NCBI GenBank assembly: GCA_051294375.1
Contig: CM119269.1
Location: 23,045,497-23,109,496, forward strand
Length of the DNA stretch: 64,000 nt
Source of the DNA: Paraspadella gotoi
Lineage: Eukaryota > Chaetognatha
Direction of reading: 5' to 3'
Both the position numbers and the translations under genes were made by a program. Position 1 is the stretch's first letter. Each line of letters opens with the position of its first letter. Positions 47,985 through 58,233 of this stretch are shown one piece after another. The notes under the pieces are model-generated. The model saw nothing but the letters and a program-made list of their open reading frames with translations. It did no database searches and had not been told where the DNA came from.

Positions 47985-48285
47985 GAAAGGGAAAAGTTTC
48001 GAACCAATCAGCTTCTTTCTCGACGTAAATTAACAAATTTCGATGCTAATTGTTGACCGGGAATAAAGATACAAAACAATTTCAAGGTCGTACGTCGGGT
48101 TTCGGAATTCGAAATATTCACAGCTGGCCAATTAGATGATATAAATCGATAATGAAGAGCCAATCAGAAGCTCTGATAATCGAACAATTTGATTCTCAAT
48201 TTTTTTGACGCAAAAAGTATAAAATAGGATCTTATTTTGTAATCATCTTGGTTTCGTCAATTTAAATAAGGAATGAGGTAATTTT
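47985..48285 (+). promoter_or_regulatory. promoter-like: CCAAT boxes plus TATA box
   Basis: CCAATCAG near 48005, CCAATTAG near 48128 and CCAATCAG near 48161, then GTATAAAATA near 48218, a possible start about 30 bases later and a donor-like GAG|GTAATT near 48276. The order and spacing fit an RNA polymerase II core promoter with a short non-coding first exon. No downstream coding exon was tied to it. Confidence 0.35.
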
Positions 48286-48564
48286 TAAAAGTAAAGAGAT
48301 AAAAATATGGAGAGAGAGAGAGAGAGAGAGAGAGATATTACCGACATACAGACACACGGATAGACAGTGAGACTGACTCCTATACTGATTGGCGGACACA
48401 GACAGACTGGCAATCACAGCGATGAAAAAACTCGTCTTTAAATTTGGGGCCTTATTTTCCCCGAATGCCCTATTTCATTTTAAATTCGAAATTAGATTAA
48501 TTTTTTGAGTTAAATATTAAGCAAGTAGTTAGGGTTAAGGGTTAAATGTAATATAATATAATAT

Positions 48565-48795
48565 AACATCTATGGCTTTTCAGCAGCTATGGAACAGGTC
48601 CTGAGATTAGAACCAAACTTGAAAGTTTTTTATGTTCCAAAATAGTTTACGGCCGTCCTCATACTTGCTGCAGGGTTTGAACCTGATACCTAGTGGTTAT
48701 GAGCTGATAGTTTTACTCAATGAGCCACCGGGTCACAACTGAAAGTGTTATGCTTATAAGCGGGATGAATTTAAGCTGTGCCTAACTATATATTA
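48565..48795 (-). mobile_element. tRNA-derived SINE S1, nested in an M1 element
   Basis: Minus strand: CACCCGG-like TGACCCGGTGGCTCATTGAG, B box region CAGGTTCAAACCC, tail GGACCTGTTCC. It lies wholly inside the M1 element. Confidence 0.78.
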
Positions 48796-48799
48796 GTAA

Positions 48800-49060
48800 T
48801 TAAGGTTAAGGATTAAGGTTAGGGATTAAGGTTAGGGATTAAGGTTAATGATTAAGGTTAGTGATTAAGGATAGTGATTAAGGTTAGGGATTAAGGTTAG
48901 GGATTAAGGTTAGGGATTAAGGTTAATGATTAAGGTTAATGATTAAGGTTAGTGATTAAGGTTGGGGATTAAGGTTAGGGATTAAGGTTAGAGATTAGGT
49001 TAGGGATTAAGTTAGAGATTAGGTTAGGGATTAAGGTTAGGGATTAAGGTTAGGGATTTG
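48800..49060 (+). repeat. telomere-like minisatellite (GGTTAGGGATTAA)n
   Basis: About 20 units of 13 bp alternating GGTTAGGGATTAA, GGTTAATGATTAA and GGTTAGTGATTAA. It contains TTAGGG words but in a 13-bp period, so it is not a true telomere tract. Confidence 0.88.
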
Positions 49061-49415
49061 ATTAATAATTATAGATAAAGGTTTAGGATTAAGGATTATG
49101 TTATAGATTTAATTATTTAGATTAAATATTTATATAATTAAATTCTGAGATAAAGTAACAAAAATGGAGCGCTTTTGGAAAAGAGAGCCGTTGTCCTTAT
49201 GTTATTGTTTCTTTGTTGTCGTTGTTTTGTTGTTTTTCGAAGTTGTCCTAATTTTTTGTTTTTGTTTGTCCGATCATCAATTTATTGTTGTGACTTGAAT
49301 CTCGTCTGTTTTTTCTGCTGTGAAATTGTGAACCGTGAAAATCGTTTGTGAAACAAGAAAAAAAGCCGACGTGAAAAAGGAGAGAGAGAGAGAGANNNNN
49401 NNNNNNNNNNNNNNN

Positions 49416-49474
49416 ATAAATAAATAAATAAATAAATAAATAATAAAAAATAAAAAATAAATAAATAAATAAAG
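49416..49474 (+). repeat. (AAAT)n array after a 20-N gap
   Basis: Tetranucleotide ATAA units; a GA run precedes the gap (49380-49395). Confidence 0.92.
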
Positions 49475-49881
49475 TTATCTCCTAGAACACCTTGCTTTTT
49501 TTTAAATAACATTGCTAAAACTAAAAGCTTGTACAAACATTTATATTCGTTAGGATTTATTGTTCTTTTTTACTTCTATTCATTTTTAGTTTTACTTTCT
49601 GATTTCATCGCATCACAAAAACCGGATTTAACAATTAATGTGTTAATTGTTGATACTCGTATAAAATGCATGCACCAAAAAGCATTTACTAATTTTTTGG
49701 GCAAATATCAATTATTTGACTTAGTATTTTGTGAATTATACTGTATTAAATTTTATATCATGTGATTGATATCTTCAGTGATCATGTGACTGCGCAAGTA
49801 TGCTACATATGCATATTTCTACTAAATATGAATTTAATAAATACAATATTAATAAAATTAGAAATATTTTATGTATAAATA

Positions 49882-49943
49882 GGACAGACCGATGGACGGA
49901 CCGATGGACGGACCGATGGACAGACCGATGGACGGACCGACGA
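49882..49943 (+). repeat. 12-bp minisatellite (GACCGATGGACG)n
   Basis: Five near-perfect units, followed by TCTCGCGTCGCAACTAAA, which resembles the right end of the 58.67-kb element. Confidence 0.9.
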
Positions 49944-50047
49944 TTCTCGCGTCGCAACTAAAAAAAAAACTCGGGGAAAAGTGAAACCACGAAAATGAAC
50001 GTCACGATTCGTTAAAACTCGAATGATTCATCTTGACTTGCGGAAGT

Positions 50048-50093
<46 letters not shown>

Positions 50094-50289
50094 GCAAGAA
50101 TAAGACGAAAAAGAAAGAAAAGAGAGAAAAGAGAGGTTATGAGAAAGGATAGTGGGGTAAGTTAGGAATGAGTTAAGAAAGAGGAGCAAAAGAGAGAGGA
50201 GCAAACGATAGGGATCGCGAAGACACAGGAGCAAAGTTAAATGAAGTCACGCGAAGCTGCGTTTCCTTGGGAGTTTCGGGAGGAAATGC

Positions 50290-50890
50290 AATCAAAGGAG
50301 ATTTGATTTTGGATTTAATACAATCAGATGCAATTAAAGGAGATTGATTTTTGATTGAATACAATCAGATTCAATCAAAGGAGATTGATTTTGGATTGAA
50401 TACAATCAGATGCAATCAAAGGAGATTGATTTTGGATTGAATACAATCAGATGCAATCAAAGGAGCTTGATTTTGGATTGAATACAATCAGATGCAATCA
50501 AAGGAGAATATATTCGGATAAAATACTATCAGATTCAATCAAAGGAGATTGATTTTGGATTGAATACAATCAGATTCAATCAAAGGAGATTGATTTTGGA
50601 TTGAATACAATCAGATTCAATCAAAGGAGATTGATTTTGGATTGAATACAATAAAATCTAAGGAGAATATATTTGGATTAGAACTATGTTTAAGACACTG
50701 CAAGCTAAAAATTTCCGATTTTGATAAGATACAATACAATACAATAAAAAGAAAATTCAGAGAAACGATTTGGATCAAATGCAACCAGTTGCAATCAGAG
50801 GAAATTTGATAGGGATAAAGTACAATCGGATGCAATCAAAGTAGAGAGATTTTAATAGGATACGATAGAACAAAAGGGAATCAAATTTGA
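50290..50890 (+). repeat. 41-bp minisatellite, about 12-14 copies
   Basis: Unit approximates TTGATTTTGGATTGAATACA then ATCAGATGCAATCAAAGGAGA. Central copies are nearly identical; outer copies decay. Confidence 0.93.
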
Positions 50891-50942
50891 AAAATCAAAT
50901 TGGACTAAATCCAATAACCGGAATTTATATATGTATAAACTT

Positions 50943-51027
50943 GGTACAACCAATATAAAAATTATCCATTCATTTAATTAGTTAGCTATCTTGCCCCTGA
51001 CTTTGGACAGCCTTTGGTGGTTTAAAG
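50943..51027 (+). mobile_element. interspersed repeat R1, truncated
   Basis: GGTACAACCAATATAAAAAT, TATCCATTCATTTAATTAGT and GCCCCTGACTTTGGACAGCC match the R1 copies in block A (3608-3770 and its duplicate). Confidence 0.75.
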
Positions 51028-51180
51028 TGTTTTAAACGTATATTTAAATTTTTTTTTCTATTAAATCTTCTCGTTAATTCTTTTACATCTTTATCGAATT
51101 TTTAATTTTAATTATCCTGATGTTTCTAATGTTTCTAATTTTTCGATCAAATATCGATTTCTTTGTCTCTGTGACTAAAA

Positions 51181-51243
51181 ATTCAGCCAGTGAATGTTTC
51201 AGCCAGTGAATGTTTCAGCCAATGAATGCTTCAGCCAGTGAAT
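51181..51243 (+). repeat. 17-bp minisatellite (TTTCAGCCAGTGAATG)n
   Basis: Four tandem units with one or two differences. Confidence 0.9.
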
Positions 51244-51249
51244 CATGCC

Positions 51250-52140
51250 AACAGCTCAAGAAAGAACTAACTTTTGAACTAACGGAAGTTTTATTTTATT
51301 TATAAATTTACTAAATGGAAATGAAATGAAGAAACAAAAAGTTTTGCATATACTACGAACTTGTTGGGGAAAATTTGGACCCTAAATAGTTCATTTCGCT
51401 ATAATTTTTCATTACATTTTTTGAGTTAGAGATTCAGACAGAAAAAAAAATAGAAGACGGAAAACAGAAAAAAAAACAGACAGAAAATGAGACTCGAGGA
51501 CGAAAAACAGTCCGAGTTGAATCGGTGACCACCCGGGGTCTTTCTTCTCCCAAACCGACCGAAACGGTTTATGGCCCTAGACCGCCCCCCCCCACGAACT
51601 GTCTCCAGCTTAACTCCTTTTCTATTTTTGGTTCCTGTTCTGTCTTTTATTGAACCCTTTTCTTTTTTTTTTACTATTCTTTTTATTGGTGTCTTTCTTT
51701 TCTGTCTTTTAAAGTCAAGTCTTAAATCCCTTGATTCTCAACTTTCCAATGAAGAGTCTCCATAACTATCCTTTCTATCTTTATGGTCTCTCTTTCTCTA
51801 CTTTCCATAACCGTCCTCTTTCTATCTTTATGGTCCCTCTTTTTCTACTTTCCATAACTATCCTCTATCTTTTTATTCTTTCTACTGTTCTATTTTGACA
51901 TCATTTCCAGTGACTGTCTGTCTATCCTTCCGTCTTTAAGTTGTCTTTCTTTTAGTCTATCCGTGAGTTTATCTCTCTGTCTTTCTTCTTCACTAGATCC
52001 TCTCATCCGTCTTTCTTTCCCTATGTCTTTTCTTTTCTTTCTGTCCGCCTGTCCGTTCATCTTCAAACCGCCCCCACTTTTCTCTCCAGCCGCGACAGAG
52101 CCGCTCGCAGCAGCCAAACGTGGATTTTGAAACGAATCGA
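51250..52140. other. intergenic, pyrimidine-biased, no gene seen
   Basis: A C-run at 51583 and repeated CTTTCTATCTTTATGGTC / CTACTTTCCATAACTATCCT words (51765-51890) are the only structure. Confidence 0.5.
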
Positions 52141-52160
52141 GCAGAAAGGATGGATTGTAG

Positions 52161-52191
<31 letters not shown>

Positions 52192-52274
52192 CGAGAGACG
52201 AGAGAGAGAGAGACGACTTATTCGGTTCGGACCCACGTATTGAACGCAAACACACGAGAAAGAGCATTCTTCTC

Positions 52275-52279
52275 GCGTT

Positions 52280-52370
<91 letters not shown>
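52275..52370 (+). repeat. (CT)n microsatellite
   Basis: Almost pure CT, about 95 bases. Matching (GA)n tracts just upstream (52163-52215) could form a hairpin. Confidence 0.93.
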
Positions 52371-52694
52371 GATCCAAAGACGAAATTTTGATGAGCGGAA
52401 AGAAAAAACTACGAGAGAGAGAGACGGAAGGAAAAATAAGACGTTCGGTAAAAAACCGAGTTTTTCATATAAAAAAGAATGATTAAAAAAATCCGAGTTT
52501 TTTATAAAACCAAATTAAAAAAAACCGTGGACCGGCAGACTTTTCTTCTTTTACTCAGTTGTGACCGATATTTGTATTTTCAGAGTTCGTGTTATATTTT
52601 TCTCCCAACTTTTCCCTTCGCGGATGGAGAGAGAGAGAGAGAGAGACAGAGAGATATGAGAGGAGATGAGAGGAGAGAGAGAGCCTTCCCCTTT

Positions 52695-52737
<43 letters not shown>

Positions 52738-52794
52738 CGTGTTTCTCTCTGAAAAACTAACGGACCAAAAAGCTACGACGCCTGGAAACAGCCA

Positions 52795-53235
52795 GGATCC
52801 TCTCGACCAATTAGGGATCGACCCTTAACTTTGGCTTGACCAATCAGATACCGAGATTTCCTTCCGACGACGCGATACGCGAGATTCTCGAGATCTGGAG
52901 TGGGATGGATCAGCAGTAGAGGAGGAGGAGGAGGATGAGGAGGAGGAAGAGGAGGAGGAGAGTGGGACAGAGAGAGAGCGAGATAGAGAGCGAGTGGATT
53001 GAAAAGGGGCTTCTTTTATTTTTCCTTCTTCCTCCCAGCGCACCTTTGGAATTCCTAATCCCCTTTTTTCTGTTTTTACGAAAAACGAAATTAAAAAAAA
53101 ATTCGTTAATTAAAAGCGATGTAACCTGCTACGCGAAGCACGTCGCGCTACGCTGTTCCGAGGATCGAGGATCGGCGCAGCGCGCGCGAGGGGGCGTGGC
53201 TGCGCGTCTTCGTGGATTAAAAGCGTCAAAACTTT
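52795..53235 (+). promoter_or_regulatory. CpG-rich promoter-like region upstream of the ShK gene
   Basis: CCAATTAGG near 52809 and CCAATCAG near 52841 precede a CpG-dense stretch (53120-53230) with GCGCAGCGCGCGCGAG and a GGGGCGTGGC KLF/Sp-type box. It is the closest candidate promoter for the gene whose first coding exon lies 2.7 kb downstream, which would need a non-coding first exon. This is inference from composition. Confidence 0.35.
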
Positions 53236-53833
53236 TTGGATTTAAAAGTCGAAAAAAAAAAATTCTCGCTTTTCCGGTTTAAAAATTATCTTCACATTTC
53301 GGATTAAAATCGTCGTGATAAATTCTGGATCTTAAATTCACGATTTCGCCTCCATTTTTTGTGTGAATCAACTTCGCCTCGCGTCACGGATTTAAAATGT
53401 GTGTGAATCGAAAATCGTTAATCGTTTGTCAAAATTTGTTCTTCGTCGCTAGATTCGAATTTATAATTTATTTTTTGATTAATTTATTTAATTCTCATTC
53501 GTTTCTTCAGAGAACAAGAGAACTTTTTTTGCTGTTTCAGTCTTTCAGTGTTTTCAGTTGCTCCCGTCAGCCGTCCGTGTTCACAGTTGTTTCACTGGCA
53601 TTGCGTGTCAAAACTTTTAAAAGATTCACTGACCATCGAAACTCGATATACAATTTCGCAAGAACTTTATCCTTTTTTTCGCTTTCCTCTCCAATTATTG
53701 TGCCCATTTTTAATCCGGTTCTGGTCTCGGTCTGTCAGTCCATCGATCCATCTCTCTCTCTTTCTCTCTCTCTCTCTTTTTGGCCATAATCCCAATTTCT
53801 CGTTTGTCAACTTTTCATCAAAACAATTAGGGT

Positions 53834-54151
53834 TTATTTACTCGTGAAAGACCCCCCCCCTTTGTAAATTTGGCTGTGTGCCTGGGCGGCTGTACGGATA
53901 AATCGTGAAGGGCTGTGGAAATGTTCCCTTGTCAGTGAAACTTGTCCCTTCTTGAAGGTTGCCGTTCGATCTGTTGTGATTGTAAAGACTTCCTCTACAG
54001 GTTCGAGCTCAAGGCGGCTGTGGTCACTTTGCTTGGAATTAGTAGGGATGTCTGCTGTGTAAGCTATGATCAGTTTAACCAGGAATGCTGTATTGACATT
54101 TTTTTTCAGCAAAGATAGGAGTTTTAAGACTGTATGACTGTATAACTGCAC
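53834..54151 (-). CDS. hypothetical 105-residue open frame
   Basis: One uninterrupted minus-strand frame starting at an ATG with balanced composition (SDHSRLELEPVEEVFTITTD; KKGQVSLTREHFHSPSRF), unlike repeat-derived frames nearby. No domain, signal peptide or splice context recognised. It may be chance or a transposon fragment. Confidence 0.25.
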   Translation of the reverse strand: MQLYSHTVLKLLSLLKKNVNTAFLVKLIIAYTADIPTNSKQSDHSRLELEPVEEVFTITTDRTATFKKGQVSLTREHFHSPSRFIRTAAQAHSQIYKGGGSFTSK

Positions 54152-54328
54152 ACCGAAAATTCTTTCTTATGAATAATTAAGATAAAGTTTGTCATTCTCC
54201 CAAAATAAGTGTAAATTCTTTGGTTTCAAGTTTTAACAGTTTCGATTGTACGTGTCTAAACCCGTTTTACCATCTGCTAAAGTGCTCATTCGCCAAATTT
54301 GACTTCTCTGCTTTTATTTGAAAAGAAA

Positions 54329-54965
54329 TTGGTACAACCTATATAGCAAGATTATAACATAGTAGGTCCCGGAAAGCTTTCAATGTATGATTATGCGACT
54401 GTGACTTTAATTTATTAAGTTAATTTTAAAATTGTATTCTGGCGAAGCATGATCATGATCCTTTTTTAAAAAAAATAAATTAACTCCTTTTTCTTTCTTA
54501 AAATAATGAAGCTCTTTTGAGAAAAAAAATTGAAAAAAAAGTTTGTGCGCGTCCTACGCAACAAGAATTAATTTTTAATGCCCATGAATTGCAAAATAAC
54601 TTGAGACAAATCCCCGGCGAAGGATAAAGCCCCTTGTTTTTCATTCCTTTATGTTGTTAAGCCGATTTTGATAAAAAATTTCCCTTTATGGAAATGTGTG
54701 GCTTGGATGGCGGAAAGTAGCTCTCTGCACTGGGCACCCGGGTTAATTATGAAATTATAATATTATTAATATTATCGAAATGATAATTATTTACTCAATC
54801 TATAAATCAACTATCATGAATTTGGACAGACCTCTTACAAGATAATAAAATGGTCTACCCAAGGATAAGAACCAGCGAGCCTATTTATTGAATGAATGGA
54901 TTATTTTTACATTGATTGTACCGATTTTATAGCTCACCCTGCAAGCTTAAAACAAGACTTTAACA
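54329..54965. mobile_element. R1 repeat fragments in both orientations
   Basis: 54329-54410 (+) has TTGGTACAACCTATATAGCA and CATAGTAGGTCCCGGAAAGC. 54858-54931 (-) holds the R1 head with ATCCATTCATTCAATAAATA. The rest of the interval is AT-rich. Confidence 0.6.
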
Positions 54966-55918
54966 TTCACAGGGTCTTCAATTTCGGGCAGATAAGGTTA
55001 CCAAATATGAAGCTGCTCATCTCAAGAGTTACCCCTACGTACATGTTTTTTCTGTTTTATTTTTTTTAGACCAATAAAACCCTTACACTACTTTTTTAAG
55101 GCCTAAATCCCCACACAAAGATTTGCGCTTCTCAACTTTTGTTAATTCTTTTGTTTTCTTTCACTAACGAGATTTTGGGGCAAAACGATTTTTTTTTTTT
55201 AGAGAAAATTCTTTTACTTGAAGGGAAAAAAAGGGATTCATGTTATCCTAATTAGGAGAAAACTGTTTGGGTGGTTGTAAGTTGAGGTTTGAAACTTACC
55301 TTAGAGTTTGCCTCTTCTTTCCTCGTCTCTATATTTTATCTCCTTCTTGCAATCTGGTGTAGCTAATGCTTTCCCTTTTTTTTTTGCTCGACCTATTATT
55401 TTTTTACAACTTAAAATGACATTCGTAAAATGTTCCTTGTCAGTTTTCACCGTATCGTTTTACAATATAACCCCGCTTCTGCCTATTCAGTTTTACTGGT
55501 TCGATTCAGTTCTATTCAGTTCTATTCATTTTTACTGTTTCTCAGCGTTCTCTCTCATTTTTTCCCATGTTAATTATATTACTTTTTTTTCGCTAATTAA
55601 ATTCCTCTTCCATTTCCTTTTCCAGATTTAAAGCTATAAAGCACCTACCACTGATCAAAAAAAAAAAAAAAACTCTGGCCAAATGAACCGGTCAAAGCGA
55701 AAGAGTTTATCTCAATTTAAGAGAAAGAAAGACTTGGAAATTAAACGACCGTGAAAAGCTTAAGGGGAGAGCGAGATATAATCGAAAACGACGGTCTCTC
55801 CGACGGCCAAAAATAACAAATAACAAACGCTTTTTATGGGGATAACATTACGAAAAAAAAACCCCGAATTATATATATTAAATTGACGATTGCAAACAAA
55901 CTACAGACGTCATTAAAA

Positions 55919-55990
55919 ATGTCCGCCGCTACAAAATGTCTTCTTTATGCTTTCCTCTGTTTGGCCGTTTTCCTGGAGATTGAATCAAAG
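55919..55990 (+). CDS. ShK/Ser-Gly gene exon 1: signal peptide
   Basis: ATG to AAG|GTAAGG, 24 codons, phase 0. Short polar N-terminus, hydrophobic core LLYAFLCLAVFL, then EIESK. An AT-rich TATATATATT lies about 45 bases upstream of the ATG. Confidence 0.8.
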
Positions 55991-56925
55991 GTAAGGAGGG
56001 TTTAAGGGGATGTTGGGAGTAGTAGGTCATGTACCAAAAAAATATTGCTGTTAATAACATCTAAATTAAGTATAAGCAATTAGAAAGATTTAATAAAAAG
56101 TATATTGTGAGAATGAGATTAGAAATATGTAATCAAGTAAATTGTAAAAGTAAGGTTGAAAATGATGCAATCAAAAGTAAATTAAATGTGAAAATTGGGT
56201 TGGAAAAAATGCAATCAAAGGTGAATTTATTAAGTCGATTCCTGTGATTTCTCTTTACGAGTCTCGTTTTCTTTCGTTTTCACTCGTGAATCTCGTTTTT
56301 TTACAAATAAATTTTCCGACAAAAGAAATTTCTTCTTTTATTCGCTCGACTTTTTAACGGGCGCGGCTTTTTCTTATTTTTTTAAATCTTAAATTAAATA
56401 ATTTTAAGCCGAAACTAAAAAAGTGACAAGTTTTGTTTGTTCAGCGAATTCAAGATAAAAAGGTCCACTTTTCTTTTTTTTTTCAAATTTAATTTAATTT
56501 ATCTCAATGATTCTTGGGGATATAATTAAAGGTTCTGTTTCGACTACTGTACAACCTAAACGACACAAAAAAGAAATCATTTTTGGTTTTCTTTTCCAAG
56601 AGCGCCCTAATTTTCTTCTATTATTTTGATTTTAATATTTAATTTAAATATGATTTTAAATTTATAGCCTATTTTTTTATCTTAATCTCTAACTTTAATC
56701 TTAAATTCTAACTGAATATTAAAGCTAACCCTAAAGTTTTATCCTTAGTTTTTAAACCTAATACTGAATAAATCTTAGTTCTTAACCTTAATCATTAACT
56801 TAATCCTTAATTTTAATCATTAATCTTGATGCTTAATTGAGAGAAAAGAACTCAACTCTGTGTTGGAAACTTTGCTCTCTCTCTGTCTCCCTCTTTCTCT
56901 CTCTCTCTCTCTCTCTCTCCCTCTT

Positions 56926-56962
<37 letters not shown>

Positions 56963-56963
56963 C

Positions 56964-57019
<56 letters not shown>

Positions 57020-58024
57020 TGTCTCCCTCTCTGTCTCCCTCTTTCTTTCTCTCTCTCTGTCTCCCTCTTTCTCTCTCTCACTTTTCCTTTGCACAAATAA
57101 TTTCTAAAATTCACAAACAATTTCTATGGCGCTGAAGGTTTGTAAATTAAAGCCGAAACATGTACGTCCTTATGTACCAATAAAATCGTTGTTGAAAGCA
57201 AATTCAAACTTCTTCTATTAAATTTAAAGTAAAATGTTATTGATAGCGTTATTGTTATTAAAATATATTAATAACGTTTTTGTTATTAATAAAAAAAATA
57301 TGAAATGTGGCGTTCTTGGAAAATAAGGTTCACTTTTTTAAAGTTTAATTTTTTTTACATTTCTCGCCATGGGAACAAAAAAGTTTAAAGCTCGAAGTCA
57401 ATTTCCGTTTTTTTTTTATCTTGTAAAGTTTAGCCACTTGTCATAAAATAATTTAAAATTCCCACATATAATCAAGTCTGTTTAAAAAAAGAATCCTTAT
57501 TAAACCTCGAAATATCAGTTAACAAATATTTGGCCATCTTATTTTTTTCTTTTTGAAAATAGTTTCTCGTGAATAAATTTGGGAAGAGAGACGAAGTTGA
57601 GCGAAAGAAAACTTTTTTGAGCTTTTCTAAAAATGGTTGAACTAATTTTCATTCTCGGTTTGAACTCAGATGTCGTCGAATGACGTCACGTTTCATTTTT
57701 TTTTTCGAACCTCAACTGAGATAATTACGTCGCCCTAGGCCCTTTTCTGTCTCCGATGTCTATTCTATCTTTTTTGTCTCCTCTCTCCCCTTTTCTGTCT
57801 CTGATCTCTCTTCTGTCATTTTCCTCCCTCTTCTGTCTCCTCTCTTCTCCTTTTTCTGTCTCCGATGTCTATTTTGTCTTTTCTCTCCTCTGTTTTCTCT
57901 GTCTTTTCTCTCCTTCTACTGTCTCCTCTCTCACCTTTGCTGTCTCTGATGTCTCTTCTCCCTTCTCCTATTGTCATTTCTCCTTTTACGTTTTTCTTCC
58001 TTTTGTCTCTCTTTTCTCTCTCTC

Positions 58025-58055
<31 letters not shown>

Positions 58056-58190
58056 CATCTCTTTCCATTCACCCAATTTTATGTTCCTCTTTTCTTCTGT
58101 TTGATTCCAAATTCTCGAGAGACTCTTTCTCTCTGTCTCCACTTTTAAGATCCCGAATTGTCCTTCTACCCGACAATCGACCGAGAAGAC

Positions 58191-58233
<43 letters not shown>

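Larger units (their letters stand above)
48446..49190. mobile_element. MITE-like M1 element, long copy carrying a SINE
   Basis: Left end GGGGCCTTATTTTCCCCGAA then TGCCCTATTT; right end AAAAATGGAGCGCTTTTGGA then AAAGAGAGCC (inverted relation). The interior is a tandem array GGTTAGGGATTAA (48800-49060). An S1 SINE splits it at about 48565-48795. Confidence 0.68.

Noticed and set aside
48800-49060. Interstitial telomere from chromosome fusion
   Set aside because: The period is 13 bp (GGTTAGGGATTAA), not 6, and the array sits inside a TIR-bounded element present in several copies.
53397-53789. 130-residue plus-strand frame with hydrophobic start
   Set aside because: AT-rich Phe/Ser/Ile composition ending in a CT repeat; no splice or homology support.
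57682-57690. CRE-like TGACGTCA as a promoter element
   Set aside because: A single palindromic octamer inside an intron with no other promoter features.
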